Assembly (NCBI RefSeq): GCF_003129965.1
Contig: NZ_NRCJ01000006.1
Span: 62,001 to 126,000, forward strand
Reading direction: 5' to 3'
DNA from: Aggregatibacter kilianii
GTDB taxonomy: Bacteria; Pseudomonadota; Gammaproteobacteria; Enterobacterales; Pasteurellaceae
DNA length: 64,000 bases
Shown here: positions 1 through 8,920 of the stretch, piece by piece
Layout: each line of letters starts with the position of its first letter
How positions within the stretch are numbered: the stretch's first letter is position 1
Made by a program: the position numbers and the translations under genes
Notes under the pieces: generated by a model
The model's input: only the letters and a program-made list of their open reading frames with translations
Databases searched by the model: none
Told to the model about the DNA's origin: nothing

Positions 1-269
1 TTCCCCGCCGTTTTCCCGAAATGTTCCTCCACCACTTCGGTAATATCGCTGCCCGGTTTGGCGGACGACAGTACAAAGCGGGAAAGACCGCGGTGCGCCA
101 AATAGGTCATCGGTCCCACTAAAATCGCCATCACGATTAACGGCCAAAATCCTCCCATGCCGGCATTAATCGGCAAAAATAGCACGCCCGCGCCCACGGC
201 AGTGCCGAACAAATTGAGCATCCAAACAATATCGAATTTACGCCATTTTTTTTCATTATAATTAGACAT
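1..269 (-). CDS. sdaC: Serine/proton symporter SdaC, N-terminal part (runs off the window)
   Basis: Only the first 89 or so residues are inside the window; the gene continues past base 1. SdaC imports L-serine with protons across the inner membrane and belongs to the HAAAP (hydroxy and aromatic amino acid permease) family. The visible part holds the first membrane segment with the motif [16 protein letters not shown], followed by the family-typical block [19 protein letters not shown] and [10 protein letters not shown], which I recognise from E. coli SdaC. The ATG at 267-269 has a good ribosome binding site (AAGGAG, about 7 bases before it). TdcC- or DlsT-type relatives are the alternative, but the similarity to SdaC is closer. 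The product is partial, so nothing can be said about the substrate-binding half. Confidence 0.82.
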   Translation of the reverse strand, partial: MSNYNEKKWRKFDIVWMLNLFGTAVGAGVLFLPINAGMGGFWPLIVMAILVGPMTYLAHRGLSRFVLSSAKPGSDITEVVEEHFGKTAG

Positions 270-425
270 GTTGTCTCCTTTTATAAGTTATATTTATTCG
301 GCGCGCATAGTAGTGCGGTTGAGGAGACGCTGCAAAAGGAATTTGGAAGATTTGTGATCGGCGTATAACTTTTACGGCGAATTTTGAGAGTTTTGTAACA
401 AGTTTTTAATATAGCTTGTTAATAT

Positions 426-935
426 TTAAACAACCCAATTCAATTGAGTTTTGCATTTGCGACAAAAATACACCGCACCGTCACGCTGAATTTTATTGTG
501 GCGGCGAATGCTTAATTGATGGGTTTGGCAGGCGCAGCGATAAGTGAATGTTTTGCCTTGCACGGAAGTTAAATCGAACTGATGACGCACTTCCGCCGGT
601 AAATGAAACACGTCCGTCATCACAGACTGCCATTCTTTGCCATGGGGATGCACTTTGCCGTAATGTTGATACACCACCAAATGCGCCAGTTCGTGCAAGA
701 CCACTTGATGAATAAACTCTTCGGTGTTTTCCTGCAGTAAAGTTCGGTTAAATTTTATGGTGTTTTCTTGCAGATACGCCAGTCCCGCTTTGCTGCCCCT
801 TAATTCATAATTAATTTGCGGCATGGAAAAAGGTTGTTTGAAATAGGCTTCCGCAAGCTGCAAACCATGTTGTAAACGGCGCAGAATCTGCATTTTCAGA
901 ATACGGAAGTTATCGTCGGTTTGTTTATTTTGCAT
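426..935 (-). CDS. sprT: SprT family zinc metallopeptidase-like protein
   Basis: A 169-residue SprT-like protein, the bacterial relative of the eukaryotic SPRTN/Wss1 proteases; the role in bacteria is not well defined. The sequence shows the zinc-binding HELAH motif at residues 81-85, further histidines in KVHPHGKEW about 12 residues later, and a C-terminal zinc-ribbon-like pair of cysteine motifs (CAC...H and CRKC). Length matches E. coli SprT (about 165). An in-frame TTG at 951-953 would add six residues, but these are encoded by an uptake signal, so I prefer the ATG at 933-935. No clear Shine-Dalgarno sequence precedes either start. It follows metK on the same strand, separated by an inverted uptake-signal pair that looks like a terminator. 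Confidence 0.85.
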   Translation of the reverse strand: MQNKQTDDNFRILKMQILRRLQHGLQLAEAYFKQPFSMPQINYELRGSKAGLAYLQENTIKFNRTLLQENTEEFIHQVVLHELAHLVVYQHYGKVHPHGKEWQSVMTDVFHLPAEVRHQFDLTSVQGKTFTYRCACQTHQLSIRRHNKIQRDGAVYFCRKCKTQLNWVV

Positions 936-941
936 AGAAAA

Positions 942-980
942 AAGTGCGGTCAAAAAACGCTTTATTTTTTAACCGCACTT
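942..980. terminator. Inverted uptake-signal pair between metK and sprT
   Basis: AAGTGCGGT at 942-950 and its complement at 972-980 can pair with a loop of about 20 bases, with T- or A-rich sequence on each side. Inverted uptake-signal pairs commonly act as intrinsic terminators in Pasteurellaceae. Here the pair would end metK transcription on the minus strand just before sprT. Confidence 0.6.
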
Positions 981-1005
981 TATCACAAATTGATGATTTA
1001 AAGTA

Positions 1006-2160
1006 TTATTTTAATCCTGCCGCCGCACGCAAATCTGCCGCGCGATCGATTTTTTCCCATGGGAATTGCTCACGACCGAAGTGTCCGTAAGCTGCTGTTT
1101 GGCGATAAATCGGTTGGATTAAATCTAACATTTTGATTAAGCCATACGGACGCAAATCAAAGAATTCACGCACCAATTTCACCAATAATTCATCGGCAAC
1201 TTTGCCTGTGCCGAAAGTTTCGATCATGATGGAAGTTGGTTCGGCAACGCCGATGGCGTAGGAAAGTTGGATTTCGCAACGATCCGCAAGCCCTGCGGCA
1301 ACAATATTTTTCGCCACATAACGGGCGGCATAAGCGGCGGAACGGTCAACTTTAGACGGATCTTTGCCGGAGAACGCACCACCACCGTGACGTGCTGCGC
1401 CGCCGTAGGTATCCACAATGATTTTACGACCGGTTAAACCGCAGTCGCCCATCGGCCCACCGATAACGAAACGACCGGTCGGGTTGATGAAATATTTGGT
1501 CTCTTTGGACAACCATTGTGCCGGCAATACCGGCTTGATGATTTCTTCCATCACGCCTTCGTGCAGATCTTTTTGGCTGATGGCCTCGGAATGTTGCGTG
1601 GAAAGCACCACGGCATCAATACCGACGATGTTGTTATCCTCGTATTTGAAGGTTAATTGGCTTTTTGCATCAGGGCGCAACCAATCTAATTTTCCGCTTT
1701 TACGCACTTGTGCTTGGCGTTCCATTAAACGGTGGGCATAAGTGATGGCGGCGGGCATGAATACGTCGGTTTCATTAGTGGCGTAGCCGAACATAATACC
1801 TTGGTCGCCGGCGCCTTGATCTAACGGGCTTTCGCGATCGACACCTTGGTTAATGTCGGAAGATTGTTTACCGATGGCGTTTAACACCGCACAGGAACGA
1901 CCGTCAAAGCCCATTTCGGAGCTGGTGTAGCCGATGTCGCAAATCACTTCGCGGGCTAAATTTTCAATATCCACCCAAGCGGATGTGGTGATTTCACCGC
2001 CCACCAATGCCATGCCGGTTTTGACGTAAGTTTCGCAGGCAACGCGGGCTTTCGGATCTTGTTTGATGATTTCGTCTAATACCGCATCGGAAATTTGATC
2101 GGCGATTTTATCCGGATGTCCTTCGGAAACGGATTCGGATGTAAATAAATAGTGGCTCAT
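1006..2160 (-). CDS. metK: S-adenosylmethionine synthetase
   Basis: MetK makes S-adenosylmethionine, the methyl donor, from methionine and ATP in the cytoplasm. The 384-residue product has the usual family length and the diagnostic motifs: SEGHPDK near residues 12-18, [12 protein letters not shown] around 115-126, and the glycine-rich phosphate-binding [16 protein letters not shown] in the C-terminal third. It is a single gene with its own promoter; a MetJ-box-like element overlaps the expected transcription start (see 2216-2259), which fits repression by MetJ with S-adenosylmethionine as corepressor. It is followed by an uptake-signal hairpin before sprT. The identification is secure. Confidence 0.98.
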   Translation of the reverse strand: MSHYLFTSESVSEGHPDKIADQISDAVLDEIIKQDPKARVACETYVKTGMALVGGEITTSAWVDIENLAREVICDIGYTSSEMGFDGRSCAVLNAIGKQSSDINQGVDRESPLDQGAGDQGIMFGYATNETDVFMPAAITYAHRLMERQAQVRKSGKLDWLRPDAKSQLTFKYEDNNIVGIDAVVLSTQHSEAISQKDLHEGVMEEIIKPVLPAQWLSKETKYFINPTGRFVIGGPMGDCGLTGRKIIVDTYGGAARHGGGAFSGKDPSKVDRSAAYAARYVAKNIVAAGLADRCEIQLSYAIGVAEPTSIMIETFGTGKVADELLVKLVREFFDLRPYGLIKMLDLIQPIYRQTAAYGHFGREQFPWEKIDRAADLRAAAGLK

Positions 2161-2215
2161 TTTCTTGCTCCGGAATAATGTTATAGGGCGTAAATGTAAG
2201 GGTATTTGGAAGTAT

Positions 2216-2259
2216 TTCCATCTAGACGGCTATAATACGCGTTTAACTTAAAAATGCAA
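2216..2259 (-). promoter_or_regulatory. metK promoter with overlapping MetJ-box-like operator
   Basis: Read on the minus strand, a -35 element TTGCAT (2254-2259) and a -10 element TATTAT (2232-2237) are 16 bases apart. Immediately downstream, at 2216-2231, are two adjacent 8-mers: AGCCGTCT (7 of 8 matches to the MetJ consensus AGACGTCT) and AGATGGAA (a weak match). The position over the start site is where a repressor would act. The promoter is well supported; the operator rests on one good half. Confidence 0.5.
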
Positions 2260-2315
2260 CTTGAGAGGTGGGGAATTTTGTCAGTTTGGTGTAAATAATG
2301 ATACGGAGAAAAAAG

Positions 2316-2344
2316 AAAAACCCCCAACAAAGGTTGAGGGTTTT
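2316..2344 (-). terminator. rpsO terminator
   Basis: Downstream of the rpsO stop on the minus strand, CCCTCAAC and GTTGGGGG flank a short loop. The stem is followed by a T run, as expected for an intrinsic terminator. Confidence 0.8.
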
Positions 2345-2368
2345 CAATTAAAACAACAACTAAAAAGA

Positions 2369-2638
2369 TTAGCGACGTAAACCTAAACGAGCGATTAAAC
2401 TGCTGTAAAGTTCAAGATTTGTACGTTTTAGGTAATCTAAAAGTTTACGACGACGGGAAACCATGCGTAATAAACCGCGACGACCGTGGTGGTCTTTTTT
2501 GTGTTCCGCAAAGTGCGTTTGCAAATGGTTGATTTGAGCGGTTAATAAAGCGATTTGAACTTCGGAAGAACCGGTGTCTTTACCATCGCGACCATATTCA
2601 GCAACGATTTTTGCTTTTTGTTCTGTGCTTAGAGACAT
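2369..2638 (-). CDS. rpsO: 30S ribosomal protein S15
   Basis: An 89-residue S15, exactly the usual length. It binds the three-way junction in the central domain of 16S rRNA early in 30S assembly. The sequence carries the family signature [13 protein letters not shown] near residues 20-32, and [11 protein letters not shown] and LKRTNLELY further on. The ATG is preceded by TAGGAG. In E. coli rpsO is followed by pnp; here it stands alone with its own terminator, and pnp is not in the window. S15 represses its own translation through its leader in E. coli; I did not identify the corresponding fold here. Confidence 0.98.
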   Translation of the reverse strand: MSLSTEQKAKIVAEYGRDGKDTGSSEVQIALLTAQINHLQTHFAEHKKDHHGRRGLLRMVSRRRKLLDYLKRTNLELYSSLIARLGLRR

Positions 2639-2718
2639 AATAACTCCTAATATGAGCGGGTTAATGATACATCGTTAGCCGATCTCTAATTCAGCTACGA
2701 CAACAAGGAATGCAAATT

Positions 2719-3483
2719 CTAGCCATTGCGCGGCGAAAAAGCAATGGATTTATCCTGTAACAACGCATTTAATTGCGCGGCGAATGCCGTAGGATTTTCC
2801 TGATGGGCGTTATGACCAGCGTGAGGAATGATGCTCAGGTTCAGTTGATTTTCCACTGCCATGTGTTTGAATTTATCATCCTGCTCGCCGCAAAAATAAT
2901 AAATGGGATAAGGGCTGTTTTTCACATAAGGACGTAAATCCGGTTGCTTGGCGAGAGAGGTTGCCAGCAGCATTTGGGCGATATTATCGCCACAGTTGGC
3001 TTGGCGTTGTTCAATTAATGCTTTGCGCTGAATTTCCGTTAAATGCGCAAACACCGCTTGTTGATACCAATCGTTCAACACGGATTGCGGCGTTTCGGTG
3101 CGAAAACGTTGTGCCCAAAACACATCATTTTTCCACCGCACTTTTTTCTCTTGTTCATCACTCAGACCAAGATTGCCACCCTCAATAATTAGGCCTTGTA
3201 GATTGTATTTGTCCAGTTGGCTGTAAAGGGCGTAATACAAGGCGATTCTGCCACCGAGGGAGTAACCGACTAAAAAATAAGGCTGGTTTTTCACTGCACT
3301 TTGAATTTGTTGCGCCACATAAGCGCAGGTGTCATCAAAATCTTGCGCATGGCAATGTTTCGCGCTGCCGTGCCAAGGTAAATCCAAGGCGACACAATAA
3401 AAGTGCGGTAGATTTTCCGAGAGTTTTTGCCAGTCGGTTTGAGTGCCGAGCAGACCGTGTAAAAAAACGAGGTAAGGCTTCAT
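2719..3483 (-). CDS. menH: 2-succinyl-6-hydroxy-2,4-cyclohexadiene-1-carboxylate synthase MenH
   Basis: MenH is the alpha/beta-hydrolase-fold enzyme that removes pyruvate from the MenD product (SEPHCHC to SHCHC) in menaquinone synthesis. The 254 residues show the oxyanion-hole region FLHGLLG at 8-14, the nucleophile elbow GYSLGG with Ser75, an acidic residue in CGEQDDKF, and the catalytic histidine in HAGHNAHQENP (His221 or His224). It lies downstream of menD and menF on the same strand, 51 bases after the menD stop, which strongly favours MenH over other hydrolases. The other men genes (menB, C, E, A, G) are not in the window. Confidence 0.9.
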   Translation of the reverse strand: MKPYLVFLHGLLGTQTDWQKLSENLPHFYCVALDLPWHGSAKHCHAQDFDDTCAYVAQQIQSAVKNQPYFLVGYSLGGRIALYYALYSQLDKYNLQGLIIEGGNLGLSDEQEKKVRWKNDVFWAQRFRTETPQSVLNDWYQQAVFAHLTEIQRKALIEQRQANCGDNIAQMLLATSLAKQPDLRPYVKNSPYPIYYFCGEQDDKFKHMAVENQLNLSIIPHAGHNAHQENPTAFAAQLNALLQDKSIAFSPRNG

Positions 3484-3534
3484 CGTATGAAAAAAGCAAA
3501 TTACCGTGAAATAATTTGCTTTTGATTGTGTTGT

Positions 3535-5241
3535 TTATTCGCCGACGACGGCATAACTGATTTGATCAATCAGGCGTTTGTAAATCGTGCTGCCGTCATT
3601 CGGTGCCACTTTGATTTCAATGATAGTGGCTTCGCGGCGAGAGTAAGCTTGTTTCAGCACGGAGCTTAAATCCGCCCAGGTGTAAGGGCGGGCGTATTTT
3701 AAATCGAACATGGACGCCACTTGGGAAAATTCCGTGTGGTGCGGCATGCGATAGAATTTGTCTTTTACTTCCGCGTCCACCGGCAACATATCAAAAATCG
3801 CGCCGCCGTTGTTATTAATGATAAATAAAATCGTCGGTTGGGTGATTTTTTTGAATAACGCCAGCGAGTTTAAATCGTGCAATGCCGACGTATCGCCCAC
3901 TAATGCCACAACCGGCTGATTGGATCCGATACCGATGCCGGCAACGGTGGCGAGCAAGCCGTCAATGCCGCTGGCGCCGCGATTGGTGTAAATCGGATAG
4001 CTTTCCGGTAATTTGGTCAGCGCGTCCACCAAGCGCACGAATAAGCTGTTGCCCAGGAAAAGCGCGCCGTTGTTCGGCAATAGACGTTCAATATGATGAG
4101 CCAAAGAGGCTTCGTTTAAATTCCCGCCCACTTGTTGTTCAATGAAAGTGGCGCAGAATTTGGATAACGCCAAGGCCTCCAATAACCAAGGTTTTTGTCT
4201 TAACGGCGGATGGGCGCGCAGCCAGTGGTGAATTTTAGCCACGAAACGTGTGTGGGCATGATGATACGGATCTACCGCCTGCGGATGTTCATCCACAATC
4301 CAGTATTCGTTTTTAAATTCCGCTAAGAATTGATTAATGCGTTTGCTGATAAAACGGTTGCCGAGTTGAATGACAATATCCGCCTGCAACATTTTTTGTT
4401 TCACCGTTTGATTGGCAAGCCAAATATCCGCATAAGGCAAAGTGGCTTCCACGCCGGATTGGATGTCGGTGAGCAGCACCCAGCCCATAGTATTTGCCCA
4501 GGCGGCGATACCCATGGCTTGCTCCGCCGGCATTCTGCCCGCTACGATAATCCCGCGTTTGGTGCGCCAGTGATCCCAATGTTCGTGAATGACGACTTCT
4601 TGGTGTAATTCAGGATAAGTCGTCCAACTTTTATTTTGACTTAGCCAGCGTTGAACCTGAGCCAGCCAAGGGTGCACGTCGATTTCTTCCACATTGGCGT
4701 CATATAACGGTTCGGCGAAAGGGACGTTAATATGAATCACGCCCGCCTCTTCCGTTTGTTTATGACACGCCTGTTCGATTTTGGAGATTAACCAACCTGC
4801 CGCATAATCCTGACTTGGACGCGGTAAATTCAGGTTTGCCAACGGATAATCGGCGAACATATTTTCTTGTAAAATCGCTTGGTTAGCACCGCATTCCAAT
4901 AGCTCTGGCGGACGATCGGCAGTGAGTACGATAAGATTGATATGGCTTTGACGGGCTTCAACAATCGCCGGGTACAAATTGGCGGCGGCAGTGCCGGAAG
5001 TGACGATGATGGCAACGGGTTTTTTGGTGGATTTCGCGACACCGAGGGCAAAAAAGCCCAAACCGCGTTCGTCAAAATGCGTATGACAAACGGCACGATT
5101 GGCATTTTGCAGGCGCACGGCTTCCAATGTCAGCGGGGTAGAGCGCGAACCGGGCGCGATGCAAAAGTGGAATACGCCTTGACGCACAAGGGTTTCCAAG
5201 ATCACTTTCGACCAACAACGATTAAAGACGCTTACTGACAT
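3535..5241 (-). CDS. menD: SEPHCHC synthase MenD (thiamine diphosphate enzyme)
   Basis: MenD joins 2-oxoglutarate (after decarboxylation) to isochorismate, giving SEPHCHC, the first committed step of menaquinone synthesis. The 568-residue protein has the three-domain layout of thiamine-diphosphate enzymes. Near the N-terminus is the GSRSTPLTLEA motif of MenD. In the C-terminal domain the cofactor- and magnesium-binding motif GDTSALHDLNS is followed by INNNGGAIFDMLP. The start ATG lies inside the last codons of menF (10-base overlap), implying translational coupling. Its substrate isochorismate comes from the adjacent menF product, and its own product is used by MenH just downstream. Confidence 0.97.
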   Translation of the reverse strand: MSVSVFNRCWSKVILETLVRQGVFHFCIAPGSRSTPLTLEAVRLQNANRAVCHTHFDERGLGFFALGVAKSTKKPVAIIVTSGTAAANLYPAIVEARQSHINLIVLTADRPPELLECGANQAILQENMFADYPLANLNLPRPSQDYAAGWLISKIEQACHKQTEEAGVIHINVPFAEPLYDANVEEIDVHPWLAQVQRWLSQNKSWTTYPELHQEVVIHEHWDHWRTKRGIIVAGRMPAEQAMGIAAWANTMGWVLLTDIQSGVEATLPYADIWLANQTVKQKMLQADIVIQLGNRFISKRINQFLAEFKNEYWIVDEHPQAVDPYHHAHTRFVAKIHHWLRAHPPLRQKPWLLEALALSKFCATFIEQQVGGNLNEASLAHHIERLLPNNGALFLGNSLFVRLVDALTKLPESYPIYTNRGASGIDGLLATVAGIGIGSNQPVVALVGDTSALHDLNSLALFKKITQPTILFIINNNGGAIFDMLPVDAEVKDKFYRMPHHTEFSQVASMFDLKYARPYTWADLSSVLKQAYSRREATIIEIKVAPNDGSTIYKRLIDQISYAVVGE

Positions 5242-6536
5242 TTTTTCTCTCCGTTTTTAGATTCCGTTATTTGTAACAATGAGATTAAACCGGTGGCTTT
5301 ACGCTCAATTTCCTGCCATTCTAGCAAGGGAACAGACCCTTCAACAATACCGGCACCGGCAAAAACGCGAATTTTGTCCGCTTCAATAAAGGCGGAACGA
5401 ATGGTTACGCAAAATTCGGCGCGCGCTTGATTAAAAAAGCCCAGTGTGCCCGCATACCAGCTACGATCGTAGTTTTCAATTTGTGCCAATAAGGTGCGCG
5501 CGCTTTGTTGCGGCAAACCGGCAACGGCGGCGGTGGGATGAATGGCTTTCAAGCAATCTAGATCGGTGCAGTTTTCCGTTAAAAGTGCAGTGATTTCCCG
5601 ACGTAAATGTTGCACCCGACGAAGTTGTTTCAAGCCCACTTCGCTGAGCTGAATTTGTTTGGCGAATGCGCTTAAATTGGCGCAAATGCCTTCGGCGACC
5701 AGCTGATTTTCATGAATATTTTTCGCGTCCTGTAAGAGCCATTGCGCCTGTTGTTGATTTTGCTGCGGATCGTCGGTCATTAACGCCGTGCCCGCTAAGG
5801 CTTCGGTGGTAAGGTTGCGCTCATGGCGTGCATATAACCGTTCCGGCGTTGAACCAAGAAAAACGGAATTCGGATGTTGTGCCAACAGAAAATGATAACA
5901 ACCGTGATTATGGGCTTCACTTTGGGCCAGAAAATCCTGCGCATTTAACGGCGCGCTAAGGCGAAATGTGGTTTCGTTTGCCAATACCAATTTGCCCACA
6001 TAACCGCTACGAATTTGTGCCAAGGCTTGTTCCACCCAATGTTGCCAACGGGGTTGGTCTGCCTGCTGATGAGCGAGCGTCGGTTGGCTTTGGACGGTCG
6101 AAAGTGCGGTCATTTTTTCCAACGTTTTTAAGGTGTCGAGTGCCAGACGTTTACTTTCGGTGAGATTCGCATGATCAATAAACACCTTCACCGTAAGCCG
6201 ATGTTGCGTTTGCTCCAACAATAATCGAGGCAGGAAGAAATAGGTATCGCCGTTAAATTTCATGCCGCCGAATAAAGACAGGTCAAATTGTTCGACAAAG
6301 TGTTGTGCGGCGGATAATTGATCGAACACGCGCACTTCGCCGAGCGCGGCAAAGGCTTGTTCGCTTTGTTGGCATTTAAAATAGTATTGCGGATAGTGCG
6401 GTTGGGCTTTTAGCCAGCTTAATAAATTAACGGTGCATTCCGTTTGCGCCGAGCAAACCGAAATCGCATTTTGTTCCAAAGGTAATTCATTAATTTGACT
6501 AATTAATTGCGTTTTAATTGATTGCAAACTATCCAT
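5232..6536 (-). CDS. menF: Isochorismate synthase MenF
   Basis: MenF converts chorismate to isochorismate, committing it to menaquinone. The 434 residues include the chorismate-binding C-terminal domain, with IHPTAAVAGLP, RSWYAGTLGFF and the ending FAGAGIVEGSVPLLEWQEIERK, all typical of isochorismate synthases. The N-terminal third is variable, as usual for MenF and EntC. Context (menF-menD-menH) decides for MenF rather than a siderophore enzyme. It is the first gene of this operon; the divergent gene alaA starts about 115 bases away, and an uptake signal (6592-6600) sits in between. Confidence 0.95.
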   Translation of the reverse strand: MDSLQSIKTQLISQINELPLEQNAISVCSAQTECTVNLLSWLKAQPHYPQYYFKCQQSEQAFAALGEVRVFDQLSAAQHFVEQFDLSLFGGMKFNGDTYFFLPRLLLEQTQHRLTVKVFIDHANLTESKRLALDTLKTLEKMTALSTVQSQPTLAHQQADQPRWQHWVEQALAQIRSGYVGKLVLANETTFRLSAPLNAQDFLAQSEAHNHGCYHFLLAQHPNSVFLGSTPERLYARHERNLTTEALAGTALMTDDPQQNQQQAQWLLQDAKNIHENQLVAEGICANLSAFAKQIQLSEVGLKQLRRVQHLRREITALLTENCTDLDCLKAIHPTAAVAGLPQQSARTLLAQIENYDRSWYAGTLGFFNQARAEFCVTIRSAFIEADKIRVFAGAGIVEGSVPLLEWQEIERKATGLISLLQITESKNGEKKCQ

Positions 6537-6652
6537 TTTGAAAAAGCATTGTCTTTAACAGGAAAATAAGTTAAAAATAGGTCGCAATTCTACCGCACTT
6601 TGCGGGAATTTTTCACAAAATATTTCATTTCTTAATCACTAAGGTCGAAACT

Positions 6653-7867
6653 ATGGAACGCTTTCCGAAATCCGATAAATTAGAGCACGTTTGTTACGAT
6701 ATTCGCGGACCCGTGCACAAAGAGGCACTGCGTCTCGAAGAAGAAGGGCATAAAATTTTAAAACTGAATATTGGCAATCCCGCGCCGTTCGGCTTTGAAG
6801 CGCCCGATGAGATTTTAGTGGACGTGTTACGTAATTTGCCGTCGGCGCAAGGTTATTGCGATTCCAAAGGACTGTATTCGGCGCGCAAGGCCATCGTGCA
6901 ATATTATCAATCGAAAGATATTCGCAACGTGACGGTAAACGATGTCTATATCGGCAACGGCGTGTCCGAGTTGATTACCATGGCGATGCAGGCGTTGTTG
7001 AACGACGGCGACGAAGTGCTGATTCCGATGCCGGATTATCCGCTGTGGACGGCGGCGGCAACCTTGGCGGGCGGCAAAGCCGTGCATTATTTATGCGACG
7101 AACAGGCGGATTGGTTCCCTGACGTGGAAGACATCAAAAGTAAAATCACTTCCCGCACCAAGGCTATCGTGATTATTAACCCGAATAATCCGACGGGCGC
7201 GGTGTATAGCAAAGACTTGTTATTGGATATTGTCGAAGTGGCGCGCCAACATAATCTGATTATCTTCGCCGATGAAATTTATGACAAAATTTTATACGAC
7301 GGCGCAGTGCATCATCATATTGCCGCATTGGCACCGGATTTGCTGACCGTTACCCTAAACGGCTTATCCAAAGCTTATCGCGTTGCCGGTTTCCGCCAAG
7401 GTTGGATGATTTTAAACGGGCCGAAAAAACATGCGAAAGGGTATATTGAGGGTTTAGATATGTTGGCGTCTATGCGTTTGTGCGCCAATGTGCCGATGCA
7501 ACACGCTATTCAAACGGCGCTCGGCGGCTATCAAAGTATTAACGAATTTATCCTGCCGGGCGGGCGTTTGTTGGAGCAACGCAATAAAGCCTATGAATTA
7601 ATCAATCAAATTCCGGGTATCAGTTGTACCAAGCCGATGGGCGCGTTGTATATGTTTCCGAAAATCGATATTAAAAAATTCAATATGTATGACGATGAAA
7701 AGATGGTGTTCGATTTGTTGGCGCAGGAAAAGGTGTTGTTGGTGCATGGGCGCGGTTTCAACTGGCATTCGCCGGATCATTTCCGTATCGTGACGTTGCC
7801 GTATGTGCATCAAATTGAGGAAGCGTTGGGTAAATTTGCCAGATTCTTGTCTCACTATCATCAATAA
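6653..7867 (+). CDS. alaA: Alanine transaminase AlaA
   Basis: A 404-residue class I/II PLP-dependent aminotransferase matching E. coli AlaA (YfbQ), which makes alanine from pyruvate and glutamate. Visible motifs are NIGNPAPFGFEAPDEIL near the N-terminus, the substrate-specific INPNNPTGAVYS, ADEIYDKILYDG, and the PLP-lysine motif NGLSKAYRVAGFRQGW near residue 240. The start ATG follows a short AAGGTC-type site. It is a single-gene unit with a strong terminator. From memory the H. influenzae homologue sits beside menF in the same way. Confidence 0.92.
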   Translation: MERFPKSDKLEHVCYDIRGPVHKEALRLEEEGHKILKLNIGNPAPFGFEAPDEILVDVLRNLPSAQGYCDSKGLYSARKAIVQYYQSKDIRNVTVNDVYIGNGVSELITMAMQALLNDGDEVLIPMPDYPLWTAAATLAGGKAVHYLCDEQADWFPDVEDIKSKITSRTKAIVIINPNNPTGAVYSKDLLLDIVEVARQHNLIIFADEIYDKILYDGAVHHHIAALAPDLLTVTLNGLSKAYRVAGFRQGWMILNGPKKHAKGYIEGLDMLASMRLCANVPMQHAIQTALGGYQSINEFILPGGRLLEQRNKAYELINQIPGISCTKPMGALYMFPKIDIKKFNMYDDEKMVFDLLAQEKVLLVHGRGFNWHSPDHFRIVTLPYVHQIEEALGKFARFLSHYHQ

Positions 7868-7882
7868 GAACGATAAAAAAAG

Positions 7883-7906
7883 AAGCCCTGAAGTTCGGGG
7901 CTTTTT
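7883..7906 (+). terminator. alaA terminator
   Basis: AGCCCTGAAGTTCGGGGCT forms a compact stem and is followed by TTTTTC, 15 bases after the alaA stop. Confidence 0.85.
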
Positions 7907-7998
7907 CTTGGCTTTCCGTTTGTAAAGTGCGGTGCTTTTTGGGGATATTTTTCAGAGCGAACGAAAAACGCCGGAAAAAACAACCGCACTTTTATATG

Positions 7999-8724
7999 TT
8001 ATTCACCGAAATCTTTCGGGAAGAACTCCTGCATTTTTGTCCATTGCGCATTGCTGTCTTTACCGTATTGCAAAATACAAGGGGCGACTTCCTCAATTGC
8101 CTGGCGCTGACAAATATCCCGCAGATTGAGGTAGAAACGTTTTGCCAATTCGCGGGCTTCGGCACTTTGGAAATAGAATAAACCCAGTCGCGCATACAGG
8201 CTTTTAAAGCTATTTAAAATCAAGCCGTAAACGGGATTATCCGAGGCGAATGCCAAGTTACGGAACACATCGTAGTCGAATTTGGTATAGGCTTCCGCCG
8301 TGTCTTCCAAATTGTCCATCGGATGCAGAATGTTCAAGGAACGCTCGGGCGCGCGTTTAAACGCTTTCGGAATGTAAATCATGGAAATATCGGTACGCGC
8401 GGAACGCATATTGGCAAGCAAGGATGGCAAGCGGGTGCCGTCAAGTTGGATCATGGTTTCCAGAATATTTAATCCTGACGTTTCCCAAATGTCATTCACT
8501 TTGGTGGGTTTGCCATGTTGGATATTTAACCAGCCATCACGCGCCAGACGCTGTAAAACTTCACGCAAGGTGGTGCGGGTTACCCCGATTTTGTCGGCTA
8601 ATTCACGTTCTGCCGGCAAATCCGAGCCGGGCGGAAAATGGTTATTCCAAATACTTTTGACAATGTATTCTTCCGCTAACGCCGCAGGGCTTTGTGCTTT
8701 CAGAAGGGTGGAATCGTTATTCAT
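7999..8724 (-). CDS. fadR: Fatty acid metabolism regulator FadR
   Basis: FadR is a GntR-family repressor/activator that senses long-chain acyl-CoA and balances fatty acid breakdown and synthesis. The N-terminal winged helix shows PAERELADKIGVTRTTLREVLQRLARDGW and the wing LNIQHGKPTKVND, nearly identical to E. coli FadR. The C-terminal ligand domain includes ETSGLNILETM and FDYDVFRNLAFASDNPVYGLILNS. I take the ATG at 8722-8724 (241 residues; E. coli has 239); an upstream TTG at 8754 is unlikely. It is divergent from nhaB, as in E. coli. I saw no convincing FadR operator in the intergenic region. Confidence 0.93.
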   Translation of the reverse strand: MNNDSTLLKAQSPAALAEEYIVKSIWNNHFPPGSDLPAERELADKIGVTRTTLREVLQRLARDGWLNIQHGKPTKVNDIWETSGLNILETMIQLDGTRLPSLLANMRSARTDISMIYIPKAFKRAPERSLNILHPMDNLEDTAEAYTKFDYDVFRNLAFASDNPVYGLILNSFKSLYARLGLFYFQSAEARELAKRFYLNLRDICQRQAIEEVAPCILQYGKDSNAQWTKMQEFFPKDFGE

Positions 8725-8920
8725 AATAATTCGGTATTCGTGAGTGGTTATCAAACAAAAAATCGGCTTTATTATCGTTGAAACGGCTATACATTACAAT
8801 TAGATAATTATTTTTTAAATTCGTTGACATCATGGGCTATTTTTGACACAGTTTAGCGCGGAGTTACCTCGAATGGCGTAGGTTAATATATTGTTAATTA
8901 AGAAATTAGGGTCAGCTTTT

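Noticed and set aside
7925-7991. Inverted uptake-signal pair after alaA as a terminator
   Set aside because: The signals are about 50 bases apart and the compact alaA hairpin at 7883-7906 already explains termination.
8725-8920. FadR operator between fadR and nhaB
   Set aside because: No sequence close to the known FadR palindrome was found.
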